Assembly: GCA_017938315.1 (NCBI GenBank)
Contig: JAGBBV010000030.1
Location: 1-64,000, forward strand
DNA from: Lachnospiraceae bacterium
Lineage (GTDB): Bacteria; Bacillota; Clostridia; Lachnospirales; Lachnospiraceae
Direction of reading: 5' to 3'
DNA: 64,000 nt
The notes under the pieces are model-generated. The model worked only from the letters and a program-made list of their open reading frames with translations, was not told the origin of the DNA and did not search any database. Each line of letters opens with the position of its first letter. Position 1 is the stretch's first letter. This document shows positions 23,635 to 32,221 of the stretch, one piece after another. A program made the translations under genes and the position numbers.

Positions 23635-24558
23635 TTATGTTGTTTTTTTCGTATCTTTTATCATGACAACCGCCATGATAATTGCACAAACGATAAAAGC
23701 AGAGCCGCCGATAATACCCGTAGAAGCCGGTCCCACAAAAGGGCTGATATTTGCATTTACATCTGCAAAGAACAGCGGAGCCGCTGCAAATCCATTTAAA
23801 CTTCCGTGAGCCAAAGCTGCGGGAAGGCAACTTCCTGTGCGGATAGTGATAAAAGTAAAGATAACGCCAATCACAATGCAGAAACAGCACATAGCCAAAA
23901 TGCCTGTAAAAGGATAGCCCCAGTATCCTACACCGTAGTTATGACCGATAGCAGTAAGGGGCGCATGCCATAAGCCCCAAATGATTCCGTTCACAAGAAG
24001 AACAACCGGCAGGCTGAACTTTTCCTGCATTTTAGGAAGAAGATAGCCCCGCCATCCCCACTCTTCACCAAAGCAGGTAAAGATATTGAGAAGCGGTCCA
24101 ATTAACAAGGCTGTAAGAGATTGGGCAATCATGGTCATTTTCAACATGTCTGCGGTAACCTCAGTCCCTTGCGCGGATAATGTGGCAGCCATATAAGACA
24201 TGCCGGAATCAAACTTGTCGGGAAAAATCACATAAAATACGATAGCACCAAGTATTATGAGTACCCAGGGACCAAACCAACCAAATAAAAAGTAGGGAAT
24301 GCTTTTCTTTCCTGTTTTAGGAACAATGTAGGAATCCTTAAAGCCTTCTTTGGTAATCAGCCTGGTAAGAAGAACACCAATTGCCGGAATAAACATAATA
24401 CTTCCCACAAGGAGCTGTCCCAGCATCTGCATACCTACGGAAATACTGTTTACTGCGGGATATATTACCGCAAAAGAAAGCAGATAAGTAACGCCGAAGG
24501 TAATGGCTAAATAGATGATAATACGTTTCGTAGTTAAGCTTTTTTCATTCTGTTCCAT
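23635..24558 (-). CDS. CPBP-family intramembrane metalloprotease
   Basis: A 307-residue membrane protein with about eight hydrophobic segments. The CPBP signature is present as CFGEEWGWRGYLLPKMQ, followed by GIIWGLWHAPL with the metal-binding His, and HGSLNGFAAAP with a third site. AGGAGG precedes the ATG. It is the last gene of the MerR-YbjQ-CPBP operon. The regulator suggests induction under a stress or ligand signal. The substrate is unknown; members of this group in Firmicutes often serve membrane-stress or bacteriocin self-protection. Confidence 0.87.
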   Translation of the reverse strand: MEQNEKSLTTKRIIIYLAITFGVTYLLSFAVIYPAVNSISVGMQMLGQLLVGSIMFIPAIGVLLTRLITKEGFKDSYIVPKTGKKSIPYFLFGWFGPWVLIILGAIVFYVIFPDKFDSGMSYMAATLSAQGTEVTADMLKMTMIAQSLTALLIGPLLNIFTCFGEEWGWRGYLLPKMQEKFSLPVVLLVNGIIWGLWHAPLTAIGHNYGVGYWGYPFTGILAMCCFCIVIGVIFTFITIRTGSCLPAALAHGSLNGFAAAPLFFADVNANISPFVGPASTGIIGGSAFIVCAIIMAVVMIKDTKKTT

Positions 24559-24567
24559 AACGGCCTC

Positions 24568-24882
24568 CTAGGATATAATTTTTACGGCAGTGCCGTAGGC
24601 AATTACTTCAGCGGCACCTGACATGACGGAAGAAGTTCCGTAACGTACATTAATAACAGCGTCTGCACCTAATTCATTTGCTTCGTCTACCATACGCTTT
24701 ACAGCGATTTGTCTTGCTTCATTTAACATCTGGGTATATCCTACTAATTCTCCGCCTACCAAAGTTTTCATGGCAGCCATAAAATCACGTCCCACGTTTT
24801 TGGTGTGTACGACAGTTCCTTTTACGATACCTATATCCTCAATTTCCTTTCCCGGAATATAATCAATACTTAGAAGCTTCAT
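24568..24882 (-). CDS. YbjQ-family (DUF74) protein
   Basis: A 104-residue protein of the YbjQ/DUF74 family, a small pentamer-forming beta-alpha fold sometimes called heavy-metal binding. VKGTVVHTKNVGRDFMAAMKTLVGGEL and the central RMVDEANELGADAVINVRY are typical, as is the C-terminal AYGTAVKI strand. It begins inside the merR-type gene (20-base overlap) with GGAGG as its site and ends nine bases before the CPBP gene. Its biochemical role is not known. Confidence 0.9.
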   Translation of the reverse strand: MKLLSIDYIPGKEIEDIGIVKGTVVHTKNVGRDFMAAMKTLVGGELVGYTQMLNEARQIAVKRMVDEANELGADAVINVRYGTSSVMSGAAEVIAYGTAVKIIS

Positions 24883-25510
24883 CTAATTCTCCTCCTTCAA
24901 TTTCTTTAAATCTTTCTTTTAATGCAAGTAGTGTGCCGATGACACCGCCTATTGTAATCAATGCCAATAAAAAGATTACACCAAATGGAACGTTGTCTTC
25001 GCTTTCTAAAATAACCCAAATAACAAGAATAATGGGAATGACCATTATTAAGATTGCACTGGTAGCAGCTACAAGGGCATTTTTCTTTAATAGTTTTTTA
25101 TCATTCTTTTTGATATCCATAAACCGTGTGCCTCCATCTTCCATATTTTCCATGTCAGAAAGAAGTTGTGTAACAGGCAATGTATCCAGCGAGGCATCTG
25201 TAGAAAGAATGCTTTTGCAAAAATCTTGTATGGAATTCAGATTTTTGCTTTCCCGCTCTAAAGTAATCAGATGCCGCTTAAGGCAATCTTCCAAGGTAAG
25301 ATGTTTTGACTGTAACTTTCGGATTTCTTCGATAGGAATACCAAGTTTTCGAAGTAGTTTAATTTGTTGCAATACGTAAACATCTTCTTCTGAATAGTCA
25401 CGATATCCGTTTCCTGCATTACGGGACGGACTTAAAAGGCCCTGCTGTTCATAAAAACGGATATTCTTTTTGGTAATGCCTATGGCCTGTTCCACTTCAT
25501 TAATTTTCAT
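24863..25510 (-). CDS. MerR-family regulator with C-terminal membrane segments
   Basis: A 215-residue regulator. The MerR DNA-binding domain (INEVEQAIGITKKNIRFYEQQGLLSPSRN..GYRDY) is followed by a coiled-coil helix and then two strong hydrophobic segments (LVAATSAILIMVIPIILVIWVIL and VIFLLALITIGGVIGTLLAL), so it is probably anchored in the membrane instead of carrying a metal-binding loop. No metal-binding Cys cluster is seen. The GGAGG site supports the ATG at 25510. Its own promoter carries a perfect MerR-type dyad. It is likely to control itself, ybjQ and the CPBP gene. Confidence 0.88.
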   Translation of the reverse strand: MKINEVEQAIGITKKNIRFYEQQGLLSPSRNAGNGYRDYSEEDVYVLQQIKLLRKLGIPIEEIRKLQSKHLTLEDCLKRHLITLERESKNLNSIQDFCKSILSTDASLDTLPVTQLLSDMENMEDGGTRFMDIKKNDKKLLKKNALVAATSAILIMVIPIILVIWVILESEDNVPFGVIFLLALITIGGVIGTLLALKERFKEIEGGELDEASKY

Positions 25511-25533
25511 GGTTCCCCCTCCTTTCACGTCCT

Positions 25534-25564
25534 ATCCTATACCTTCCACAAAGAGGAAGGTCAA
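25534..25564 (-). promoter_or_regulatory. MerR-type promoter with 19-bp spacer and dyad operator
   Basis: On the minus strand TTGACC (complement 25559-25564) and TAGGAT (complement 25534-25539) are separated by 19 bases. Inside the spacer lies the dyad CCTTCC-N7-GGAAGG. Overlong spacer plus central dyad is the hallmark of promoters that MerR proteins activate by untwisting DNA. Confidence 0.8.
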
Positions 25565-25650
25565 TACTTTTTTGAAAAAAATTTTAAATATGATTTTTTA
25601 TATAAAAAGCAACTATATATTACCACACTATAGGGGAAATTACTATTTGC

Positions 25651-25678
25651 AATTGACCTTTCTTATGATAAAATTATA
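25651..25678 (+). promoter_or_regulatory. Promoter of the ECF transporter operon
   Basis: TTGACC followed after 16 bases by TATAAA lies about 40 bases before the first gene. No riboswitch-like fold was recognised between promoter and start. Confidence 0.5.
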
Positions 25679-25718
25679 AATGGTAAAGCAAATTTTTTAT
25701 ATTGCGGAGGATAAAATC

Positions 25719-26267
25719 ATGGACAAAAAAATTACAATCAAAAGTATCGTAGCTATTGGTATCGGAGCAGCTCTCTTTTTTGTAGTGGGACGCTTTATTG
25801 CAATTCCGATTTTTGCTAACACAACAGCAAATTTACAGTATGGTATTTTATCTGTATTTAGTATCATTTTTGGACCCCTTGTTGGCGCACTCGCAGGATT
25901 TATCGGACATACCTTAATCGATTTATCATGGGGCGGTCCTTGGTGGAGCTGGATTATTGCATCAGCAGTGTTCGGTGTTCTTGTAGGACTTGTTAAGAAG
26001 AAAATTGATATTGAAAACGGTAAGTTCGGTAAAAAAGAAATTATCACTTTCAACGTAGCACAGGTAATTGCACATGCAATTTGTTGGATTGTAATTGCAA
26101 GTGCTCTTGATGTTATTATTTACAAAGAAGCAATTTCCAAATTAGTAGGACAGAGCCTTATTGCTTTTGCAGCAAACTCTGTGACAACTGCTATTGTAGG
26201 AACATTATTGTTACTGGCATATGCTAAGACAAGAACCAAAGCAGGAAGCCTTCAGAAAGAAGATTAA
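25719..26267 (+). CDS. ECF transporter S component (UPF0397-like)
   Basis: A 182-residue integral membrane protein with five to six spans, beginning with the basic-then-hydrophobic ITIKSIVAIGIGAALFFVVGRF that carries the A-x-G-x-A-L contact for the EcfT coupling protein. GPWWSWIIASAVFGVLVGL is typical of the UPF0397 group of substrate-binding subunits. GGAGG precedes the ATG at 25719. It is followed five bases later by a fused double ATPase and then EcfT, so the operon makes a dedicated group I ECF importer. The vitamin or cofactor carried is not evident. Confidence 0.87.
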   Translation: MDKKITIKSIVAIGIGAALFFVVGRFIAIPIFANTTANLQYGILSVFSIIFGPLVGALAGFIGHTLIDLSWGGPWWSWIIASAVFGVLVGLVKKKIDIENGKFGKKEIITFNVAQVIAHAICWIVIASALDVIIYKEAISKLVGQSLIAFAANSVTTAIVGTLLLLAYAKTRTKAGSLQKED

Positions 26268-26272
26268 TTAAG

Positions 26273-27976
26273 ATGCAAAAACCGATTATCTCATTTAAGG
26301 ATTATACATATCATTATCGTTCACAGGCAGAGCCTACGATTACAAATATTAATCTGGAGATATTTGAAGGGGAGCGAATCATTATAGTTGGTCCGTCAGG
26401 GTGTGGTAAAAGCACCCTGGCGCACTGCCTAAATGGTTTGAACCCCTTTAGTTATCCCGGGAAAACTGAAGGAAGCCTGACTATTTGTGGCGTAGAAGCT
26501 GACAAGTCAGGTATTTTTGAGTTGAGCCAATATGTAGGAACCGTGCTGCAGGATACCGACGGACAGTTTATCGGAATGACTGTGCTGGAGGACATTGCTT
26601 TTGCCATGGAAAATGACTGTGTGGCTCAAGAGGAAATGATAGAGCGCACAAAGGCAGAGGCGGCAAGGGTATCTTTGACAGAAAAATTGGACGCGGCACC
26701 CCATGCACTTTCCGGCGGACAAAAGCAACGTGTTTCCATGGCAGGTGTAATGGTAAATGAAGTGCCCATCTTATTGTTCGATGAGCCCTTGGCAAATTTA
26801 GACCCGGCGGCGGGAAGAGATGCCATAGAGTTAATTGATAAGTTACAGAAAGACGGTGGTAAGACAGTCATTATTATTGAGCACCGGTTGGAAGACGCTA
26901 TGCATATGGGTGCGGACCGTATTATCATGATGGAAAACGGAAAGATAGTAAACGATACAACGCCGGAAGAATTATTCTTATCCAATAAATTAATTGAAGC
27001 GGGGATCCGTGAGCCTTTGTACCTATCAGCGCTGAAATATGCAGGAGTTGCATTGACAAAAGATATGCATGTGGAACGTATGCAAAATCTTGCATTAACG
27101 GATGAGAATAAAGAGCAAATCAGAAAATGGTTTGCTGAAAGAAGTGAAAAACCGCCTGTAGAGGAAAAGCCGGAAGTTCTTCGGGTAGAAGACATTCATT
27201 TTGGTTATACGCCTGAGAAAGAAAATCTGACAGATATCAGTTTTTCTATAAAAGAAGGGGAAATGATTAGTATTGTAGGAAAAAACGGTGCGGGAAAAAG
27301 TACCATGGCAAAACTCCTTTGCGGATTTGAGAAGCCCGGTAGCGGAAAACTTTACTTAAAGGGCAGGGATATGGGCGAAGATACCATTAAAGAGCGTGCG
27401 GAGCATATCGGATATGTGATGCAAAATCCCAATCAGATGATTAGCAAGCCCATGATTTATGACGAGGTAGCACTTAGCCTTGTGATGCAAAATTTGCCTG
27501 AGGATGAAATTAGGGAGCGTGTATTTGAAGCTTTAAAGATATGTGGTTTATATGAGTTTCGTAATTGGCCCATTAACGCCCTAAGTTACGGACAGAAAAA
27601 GCGCGTCACTATTGCAAGTATTTTAGTTTCCAGACCACGGATTTTAATTTTGGATGAGCCTACCGCAGGACAGGATTTCAGACATTATACGGAAATCATG
27701 GAGTTTTTAAAGGAACTGAATGAAAAAGGGTACACGGTACTAATGATAACCCATGACATGCATTTGATGCTGGAATATACAAATAGAAGCCTGGTATTTT
27801 CAGATGGAAGAAAAATTGCGGATACCACCCCGGAAAAATTGTTTTCCAATCCGGAATTACTTAAGCAGGCAAGCTTAAAAGAAACCTCACTCTATGCATT
27901 GGCAGAGATGTGTGACTTGCCACCGGAGAGTTACATCCGGGCGTTTATTGAATACGACAGGGAGGTACGCTCATGA
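26273..27976 (+). CDS. ECF transporter ATPase, two ABC domains fused
   Basis: A 567-residue protein with two complete ABC ATPase domains. Domain 1 has Walker A GPSGCGKST near residue 39, LSGGQKQR near 144 and Walker B ILLFDEPLANLDP. Domain 2 (from about 305) has Walker A GKNGAGKST, the signature LSYGQKKR and Walker B ILILDEPTAGQD. The fusion replaces separate EcfA1 and EcfA2. It overlaps the EcfT gene by four bases. The protein drives uptake through the S component encoded just upstream. Confidence 0.94.
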   Translation: MQKPIISFKDYTYHYRSQAEPTITNINLEIFEGERIIIVGPSGCGKSTLAHCLNGLNPFSYPGKTEGSLTICGVEADKSGIFELSQYVGTVLQDTDGQFIGMTVLEDIAFAMENDCVAQEEMIERTKAEAARVSLTEKLDAAPHALSGGQKQRVSMAGVMVNEVPILLFDEPLANLDPAAGRDAIELIDKLQKDGGKTVIIIEHRLEDAMHMGADRIIMMENGKIVNDTTPEELFLSNKLIEAGIREPLYLSALKYAGVALTKDMHVERMQNLALTDENKEQIRKWFAERSEKPPVEEKPEVLRVEDIHFGYTPEKENLTDISFSIKEGEMISIVGKNGAGKSTMAKLLCGFEKPGSGKLYLKGRDMGEDTIKERAEHIGYVMQNPNQMISKPMIYDEVALSLVMQNLPEDEIRERVFEALKICGLYEFRNWPINALSYGQKKRVTIASILVSRPRILILDEPTAGQDFRHYTEIMEFLKELNEKGYTVLMITHDMHLMLEYTNRSLVFSDGRKIADTTPEKLFSNPELLKQASLKETSLYALAEMCDLPPESYIRAFIEYDREVRS

Positions 27977-28800
27977 GTGCAACACTTTCCTATATTAAAA
28001 AGAAATCTCCTGTTCATGGTTTGACGGGAAGCACCAAATTTATTTTTTTCCTGGTATGGAGCCTTGCAGCCATGATTACTTATGATACCAGAGTTTTGGT
28101 TGCTATGTTTTTAATGGGCGTGGCATTTTTCAAGATGTCGAAACTTACTTGGAAAGATGTGCGCTTTGCGGTGCTTTTCATGGTTTGGCTGATAGTAGTA
28201 AATTTGGTGGCATTGTTTTTGTTTGCACCGGAGCAGGGCGTAGAGATTTATGGAACTAGGACAGAAATTGTGCATTTGTTCTGGAGATATTCTATTATTG
28301 CAGAAGAGATGTTTTATTTATTTAATTTTACGCTCAAATATTTAGCAGTAATTCCCGTGGCATTACTTTTCATTTTGGCAACTGATCCCAGTGAATTTGC
28401 TGCCAGCTTAAACAAGATAGGTGTCAGTTACAAGGTAGGTTATTCTGTGGCAATTGCCCTTAGATATATTCCTGATGTGCAACGTGACTTCCGGGAAATT
28501 TCCCAGGCACAGCAGGCCAGAGGGATTGACCTTAGTAAAAAGGACAAGTTAACTGCCAGATTGAAGAACTCCGCAGCGATCTTATTTCCCCTTGTATTGT
28601 CCAGTTTAGACAGGATTGAAGTGATTTCCAACGCCATGGAACTTCGTGGATTCGGTAAAAAGAAAAAGAGAACATGGATTGTGGAAAGACCTTTTAAGAA
28701 GGCAGACTATACAGCAATTTTAACAGCGGTTTGTATGATGATTGTTTCACTTGGATGTATATGGCTAAACGGCGGAAGATTTTGGAATCCGTTTATATAA
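27973..28800 (+). CDS. ECF transporter transmembrane protein EcfT
   Basis: A 275-residue EcfT (CbiQ-like) protein. Hydrophobic spans occupy the first 130 residues, and the two coupling-helix motifs are SQAQQARGIDLSKKD near 180 (A-R-G) and AMELRGFGKKKKR near 225 (A-R-G-F type). A last span precedes the C-terminus. Start overlaps the ATPase stop by ATGA. It completes the ECF importer; no second S component is found in the window. Confidence 0.93.
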   Translation: MSATLSYIKKKSPVHGLTGSTKFIFFLVWSLAAMITYDTRVLVAMFLMGVAFFKMSKLTWKDVRFAVLFMVWLIVVNLVALFLFAPEQGVEIYGTRTEIVHLFWRYSIIAEEMFYLFNFTLKYLAVIPVALLFILATDPSEFAASLNKIGVSYKVGYSVAIALRYIPDVQRDFREISQAQQARGIDLSKKDKLTARLKNSAAILFPLVLSSLDRIEVISNAMELRGFGKKKKRTWIVERPFKKADYTAILTAVCMMIVSLGCIWLNGGRFWNPFI

Positions 28801-28809
28801 CCGGTGTCA

Positions 28810-28838
28810 TTGACACGCAGATGGTGGCATAGTATGAT
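28810..28838 (+). promoter_or_regulatory. Promoter of cysK
   Basis: TTGACA (28810-28815), 17 bases, TATGAT (28833-28838). AGTATG (28831-28836) and CATACT (28853-28858) make a dyad across the start region that could be an operator. Confidence 0.7.
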
Positions 28839-28882
28839 ATAGGTCATAAACCATACTAAGATGCTAGGAAATAAGGAGAATC

Positions 28883-29815
28883 ATGATGTCACAAATTTAT
28901 ACAGCAGTCGACCAGATTATAGGCAGTACGCCTTTGATTGAGTTGACACATATAGAAGAAAAATATCACTTAAAAGCCCGATTGATTGCAAAACCGGAAT
29001 ATTTAAACCCAGGCGGTTCCATTAAGGACAGGGCGGCAAAACAGATGCTTGATGATGCAGAAGAAGCAGGTATTTTAAAAGCAGATTCTGTCATTATTGA
29101 GCCTACATCCGGTAATACCGGGATAGGCCTTGCATTGGTGGCAGCGGCAAGAGGTTACCGTACCATCATTGTAATGCCGGAAACGATGTCCGAAGAGAGA
29201 AGAAAACTGATGAAAATATATGGAGCTGAATTGGTACTTACTGAAGGCAGCAAAGGCATGCCGGGTGCTATTGCAAAGGCAGAAGAACTTGCAAAGGAAT
29301 ATCCCAACAGTTTTATTCCGGGACAGTTTGAAAACCCTTCCAATCCTAAAGCACACAGACTCTCTACAGGACCGGAAATTTGGGAAGATACAGATGGTAA
29401 AGTAGATGTTTTTGTGGCAGGTATCGGCACTGGAGGAACCATAACAGGTGTGGGAGAATACCTAAAGGAAAAAAATCCGGAAATAAAAGTAATTGGGGTT
29501 GAGCCTGATGCATCACCTGTACTGTCAGGGGGAGAGGCAGGACCCCACGCTATTCAGGGAATAGGGGCAGGTTTTATACCCAAGGCGCTTAATACAGATA
29601 TTTATGACGAAATAATCCGTGTAAAAAATGAAGATGCCATAAAGACAGGAGCAGAAGCTTGTAAGATGGAAGGAACCCTTGTGGGAATCAGCTCAGGTGC
29701 AGCATTATTTGCAGCTATTGAAGTTGCAAAACGCAATGAAAATGAAGGGAAAATGGTAGTGGTTGTCTTGCCGGACTCCGGGGACAGATATTTGTCCACA
29801 CCACTTTTTCCATAA
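28883..29815 (+). CDS. cysK: Cysteine synthase A (O-acetylserine sulfhydrylase)
   Basis: A 310-residue PLP enzyme that makes cysteine from O-acetylserine and sulfide. The PLP Lys48 lies in [11 protein letters not shown], the substrate loop is [13 protein letters not shown] near residue 72, the phosphate cup is [10 protein letters not shown] near 180, and the C-terminal Ser contact is [11 protein letters not shown]. Length and motifs are full. AAGGAG serves either of the two consecutive ATGs (28883 or 28886). It is monocistronic with its own promoter. Confusion with cystathionine beta-synthase is unlikely given the length. Confidence 0.95.
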   Translation: MMSQIYTAVDQIIGSTPLIELTHIEEKYHLKARLIAKPEYLNPGGSIKDRAAKQMLDDAEEAGILKADSVIIEPTSGNTGIGLALVAAARGYRTIIVMPETMSEERRKLMKIYGAELVLTEGSKGMPGAIAKAEELAKEYPNSFIPGQFENPSNPKAHRLSTGPEIWEDTDGKVDVFVAGIGTGGTITGVGEYLKEKNPEIKVIGVEPDASPVLSGGEAGPHAIQGIGAGFIPKALNTDIYDEIIRVKNEDAIKTGAEACKMEGTLVGISSGAALFAAIEVAKRNENEGKMVVVVLPDSGDRYLSTPLFP

Positions 29816-29904
29816 TTGGTACTTGTATTTTGAAATGAATATGTTATTATGTAATTAGTAGTACCTTGGTGTGAGTATGTCTTGTGACAGGAAGGAAGAG
29901 ATAT

Positions 29905-30480
29905 ATGCGCAAGCTTAAAATCCGTAATATTGTAATTTGCTTAGCACTTGTCCTTGCTTTGGCAGGAGGACTATTTGGATATAACATCATATTAAAGGGA
30001 CAGGGAGAAATAACCGAGCAGGCAGCGACCAGAGGTGATGATGTACCGCCAGAGGGAGTTACATTTATTGAACCTGAAATGGTAAGCCTTGCAGATGCAC
30101 TTTCCGGAACGGCAGATACGCAGGCAGCAGCCAAAGCTGCTTTTGATATTGTAAATGCGAAAAGACAGGAGGCAGGACTTGGCATCCTTACATGGAACTC
30201 CGGACTTGAGCAGGCTTCTGCAGTCAGAGCGATAGAAGCATCACAGGTATTTTCCCATACCAGACCTGATGGTTCTGCGTGGTGGACAGTTAATAGTAAT
30301 ATTATGTATGGAGAGAACCTTGCGAAAGGATATGCGAGTGCAGATGCTGCGGTAAAGGCATGGATGGATTCGCCTACACATAAAGCAAATATTATGGATG
30401 GTGGATTTACATCAGGAGCAATTGTTATCCATGTTAACGGCAACGGACAATGGTTCTGGGCACAGGAATTCGGATATTAG
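29905..30480 (+). CDS. CAP-domain (SCP/PR1-like) extracellular protein
   Basis: A 191-residue protein with an N-terminal membrane anchor or signal (IVICLALVLALAGGLFGYNII) and a C-terminal CAP domain. It shows DIVNAKRQEAGLGILTWNSGL, SQVFSHTRPDGSAWWTV, GENLAKGYASADAAVKAWMDSPTHKANIM and the final FWAQEFGY. The His and Glu of the CAP cavity (SHTRP, GEN, H in SPTHK) are all kept. AGGAAG favours the ATG at 29905 over the GTG at 29884. No LPxTG-like or NPxTx sorting signal is seen although a sortase gene follows. A terminator lies just after. Confidence 0.9.
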   Translation: MRKLKIRNIVICLALVLALAGGLFGYNIILKGQGEITEQAATRGDDVPPEGVTFIEPEMVSLADALSGTADTQAAAKAAFDIVNAKRQEAGLGILTWNSGLEQASAVRAIEASQVFSHTRPDGSAWWTVNSNIMYGENLAKGYASADAAVKAWMDSPTHKANIMDGGFTSGAIVIHVNGNGQWFWAQEFGY

Positions 30481-30519
30481 AATATTACCGGGTGAAAATA
30501 TTCATCCGGTATTTTTTTG
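30481..30519 (+). terminator. Terminator after the CAP-domain gene
   Basis: TACCGGGTGAA pairs with TTCATCCGGTA and runs into TTTTTTT at 30512-30518. Confidence 0.88.
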
Positions 30520-30579
30520 CCTTTTTGGAGAGCATGGTGTAGACTATTATGTATCATTAAATGAAAAAGGAAAATTTAT

Positions 30580-31347
30580 ATGTCAAAAAAAATTTGGATT
30601 ATTATTCTGATAGTATCATTGTTTTTAATTGCGGCATCCGGATATAACATTGTAAAGCTATATCGGGAATACCAAGCCGGAATAGATGAGTACGAAGAAC
30701 TGGAGCAATATGTATTAGTGGAAGAACCGGCAGAAGCTTTGGAGGATACGCAGACCGATTCAAAGATAAATGTTTCACTGCAGATTAATCATCCGGTATT
30801 AGAGGCTATGAATCCGGATTATTGCGGTTGGCTTTATTATGAGCCGCTGAAAATAAGCTATCCTATTGTTCGCGGACAGGACAATGAGTACTATGTCAAA
30901 CATACTTTTGAAGGCGAAGAAAATAAATCGGGAGCCATATTTATGGATTCATACAATTGGCCGGATTATGGGGATTATAATACGTTTATTTATGGACATA
31001 ATATGAGAAACAGAACAATGTTCGGAAGCCTCAAGAAACTGCTGAATGATGAAGAGAAAATCGTAGAAAATAATCCGTATTTTTATGTGTTTACGGAAGA
31101 AAAGGCGTATATGTATGAAATATTTGCCGTATACAATACAAAGTCGGATTCAGATACTTATCATCTGATCCATAGTAAAGAAGAACAGGAAGCAAATATT
31201 GCGCATATAAAAGAAAAGGCTACTTGGCTGTCAGACAAAGAAATAAAGAGCGAAGACAAAATAGTGACTCTTTCTACTTGCTACGGAGTACAAACGAAAA
31301 ACAGGACGGTTGTCCAGGGTGTGCTAGTTGCTGCGGAAGACAGGTAG
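30580..31347 (+). CDS. srtB: Class B sortase
   Basis: A 255-residue membrane-anchored cysteine transpeptidase. The N-terminal span is IWIIILIVSLFLIAASGYNIV. The catalytic His140 is in FIYGHNM, Cys234 in VTLSTCYG and Arg242 in NRTVVQG. The segment NPDYCGWLYYEPLKISYPIVRG and the N-terminal helices before it match class B rather than A. Class B sortases join proteins with NPQTN-like motifs to peptidoglycan or build pili. No substrate gene is recognisable nearby. Its 3' end converges on the pseudopilin operon with a 24-base overlap. Confidence 0.93.
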   Translation: MSKKIWIIILIVSLFLIAASGYNIVKLYREYQAGIDEYEELEQYVLVEEPAEALEDTQTDSKINVSLQINHPVLEAMNPDYCGWLYYEPLKISYPIVRGQDNEYYVKHTFEGEENKSGAIFMDSYNWPDYGDYNTFIYGHNMRNRTMFGSLKKLLNDEEKIVENNPYFYVFTEEKAYMYEIFAVYNTKSDSDTYHLIHSKEEQEANIAHIKEKATWLSDKEIKSEDKIVTLSTCYGVQTKNRTVVQGVLVAAEDR

Positions 31348-31716
31348 AGAGTTATCCTGCTCTGGTTCATTGACGGTAACGACCTGAACTTTATTTATCA
31401 TAAAAGAATCACCTTCATTTGCAGGTGCGACGGAAACCATCAGTGACTGCGCATCACTGATGGGGTAAGTATAGATGAGAGAATCCGTTGAGGATTCTTT
31501 TATTTTTGCCGGATTAAGTGCCGCTAAATCCCGGTTAGCATGAGAGAGGGCATCATAATAAGCAGTAGTGCGTGAAGCGAGTTTCTGACTTAACCGGTAA
31601 TCCGCAGATGCGCTTATCAAAGATAAACCTGCAAAACAAACCAAGGCTAAGATGACAACAATTAATAAAATGGAAGAAATTCCAACATGAATACCATAAC
31701 TTTTTTTTCGTTCCAT
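31324..31716 (-). CDS. Membrane-anchored protein of the pseudopilin operon (unknown)
   Basis: A protein of about 130 residues: short basic N-terminus MERKKSYG, one span (ISSILLIVVILALVCFAGLSLISA), then an extracytoplasmic region with YYDALSHANRDLAALNP. This layout resembles minor pilin-like or TadE-like proteins, but no named domain was recognised. The frame is open further upstream; the ATG at 31716 is chosen because the span then sits at residues 12-34, although its AAAGGA site is 11 bases away. Its predicted upstream neighbour overlaps it in the extended frame only. Last gene of the operon. Confidence 0.65.
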   Translation of the reverse strand: MERKKSYGIHVGISSILLIVVILALVCFAGLSLISASADYRLSQKLASRTTAYYDALSHANRDLAALNPAKIKESSTDSLIYTYPISDAQSLMVSVAPANEGDSFMINKVQVVTVNEPEQDNSLPVFRSN

Positions 31717-31750
31717 ATAAAGCCAGTTCCTTTCTGAAAGCATAAGTTTT

Positions 31751-32221
31751 TTATTTTCCTCCGGGAAAATAGTCAAGCATCAATGAGTAAATTACCCGGT
31801 TATTTTCTTTGCTGTTAAAAGATATTTCGCAGGTAATAAGATTATTTACAGCAGGAGAAATTTTTGCAGTAAGTACATAGGAATAGTCCTGATCATCAGG
31901 GGAAAGCTTAGTGCTATAAATAGGCTTAAAGTTTTCATCAAAACAGATTTTGATTTCACATTTTTCTGCATCATTAGTTACATAAGCATAGTCCTTAAAA
32001 AGAGAAACGACATCCTCCGGGTTTCCGCTACATCCGTAAAAGGATTCTGCAAAATTTTGAGTCCATAAAACTCCATGATGAAGAGCCACACTATCTTTGC
32101 TGATTCGGTGTGATTCAACAAACATTTGAATGCAGAGTGCACCGGCAAGAGAAAAGAAAAATATAGCAATAATCAGTTCCATTAAAAACAGGCTGGTTTT
32201 GGAGGAACTTCTATTTTTCAT
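31751..32221 (-). CDS. Pseudopilin-like protein
   Basis: A 156-residue protein whose N-terminus has the type IV pilin look: short basic leader, then SLFLMELIIAIFFFSLAGALCIQMF with the conserved Glu after the hydrophobic start. The remainder is a small extracytoplasmic domain with a Cys pair. A strict prepilin cleavage Gly is not obvious, so processing is uncertain. GGAGG supports the ATG at 32221, which lies 11 bases inside the preceding gene. It is probably a minor pseudopilin of the GspF-linked assembly. Confidence 0.72.
   Translation of the reverse strand: MKNRSSSKTSLFLMELIIAIFFFSLAGALCIQMFVESHRISKDSVALHHGVLWTQNFAESFYGCSGNPEDVVSLFKDYAYVTNDAEKCEIKICFDENFKPIYSTKLSPDDQDYSYVLTAKISPAVNNLITCEISFNSKENNRVIYSLMLDYFPGGK

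Noticed and set aside
29847-30443. Long minus-strand frame of 198 codons opposite the CAP-domain gene
   Set aside because: It is the antisense of a gene with full CAP motifs and a good ribosome binding site, has no such site itself and no recognisable domain.
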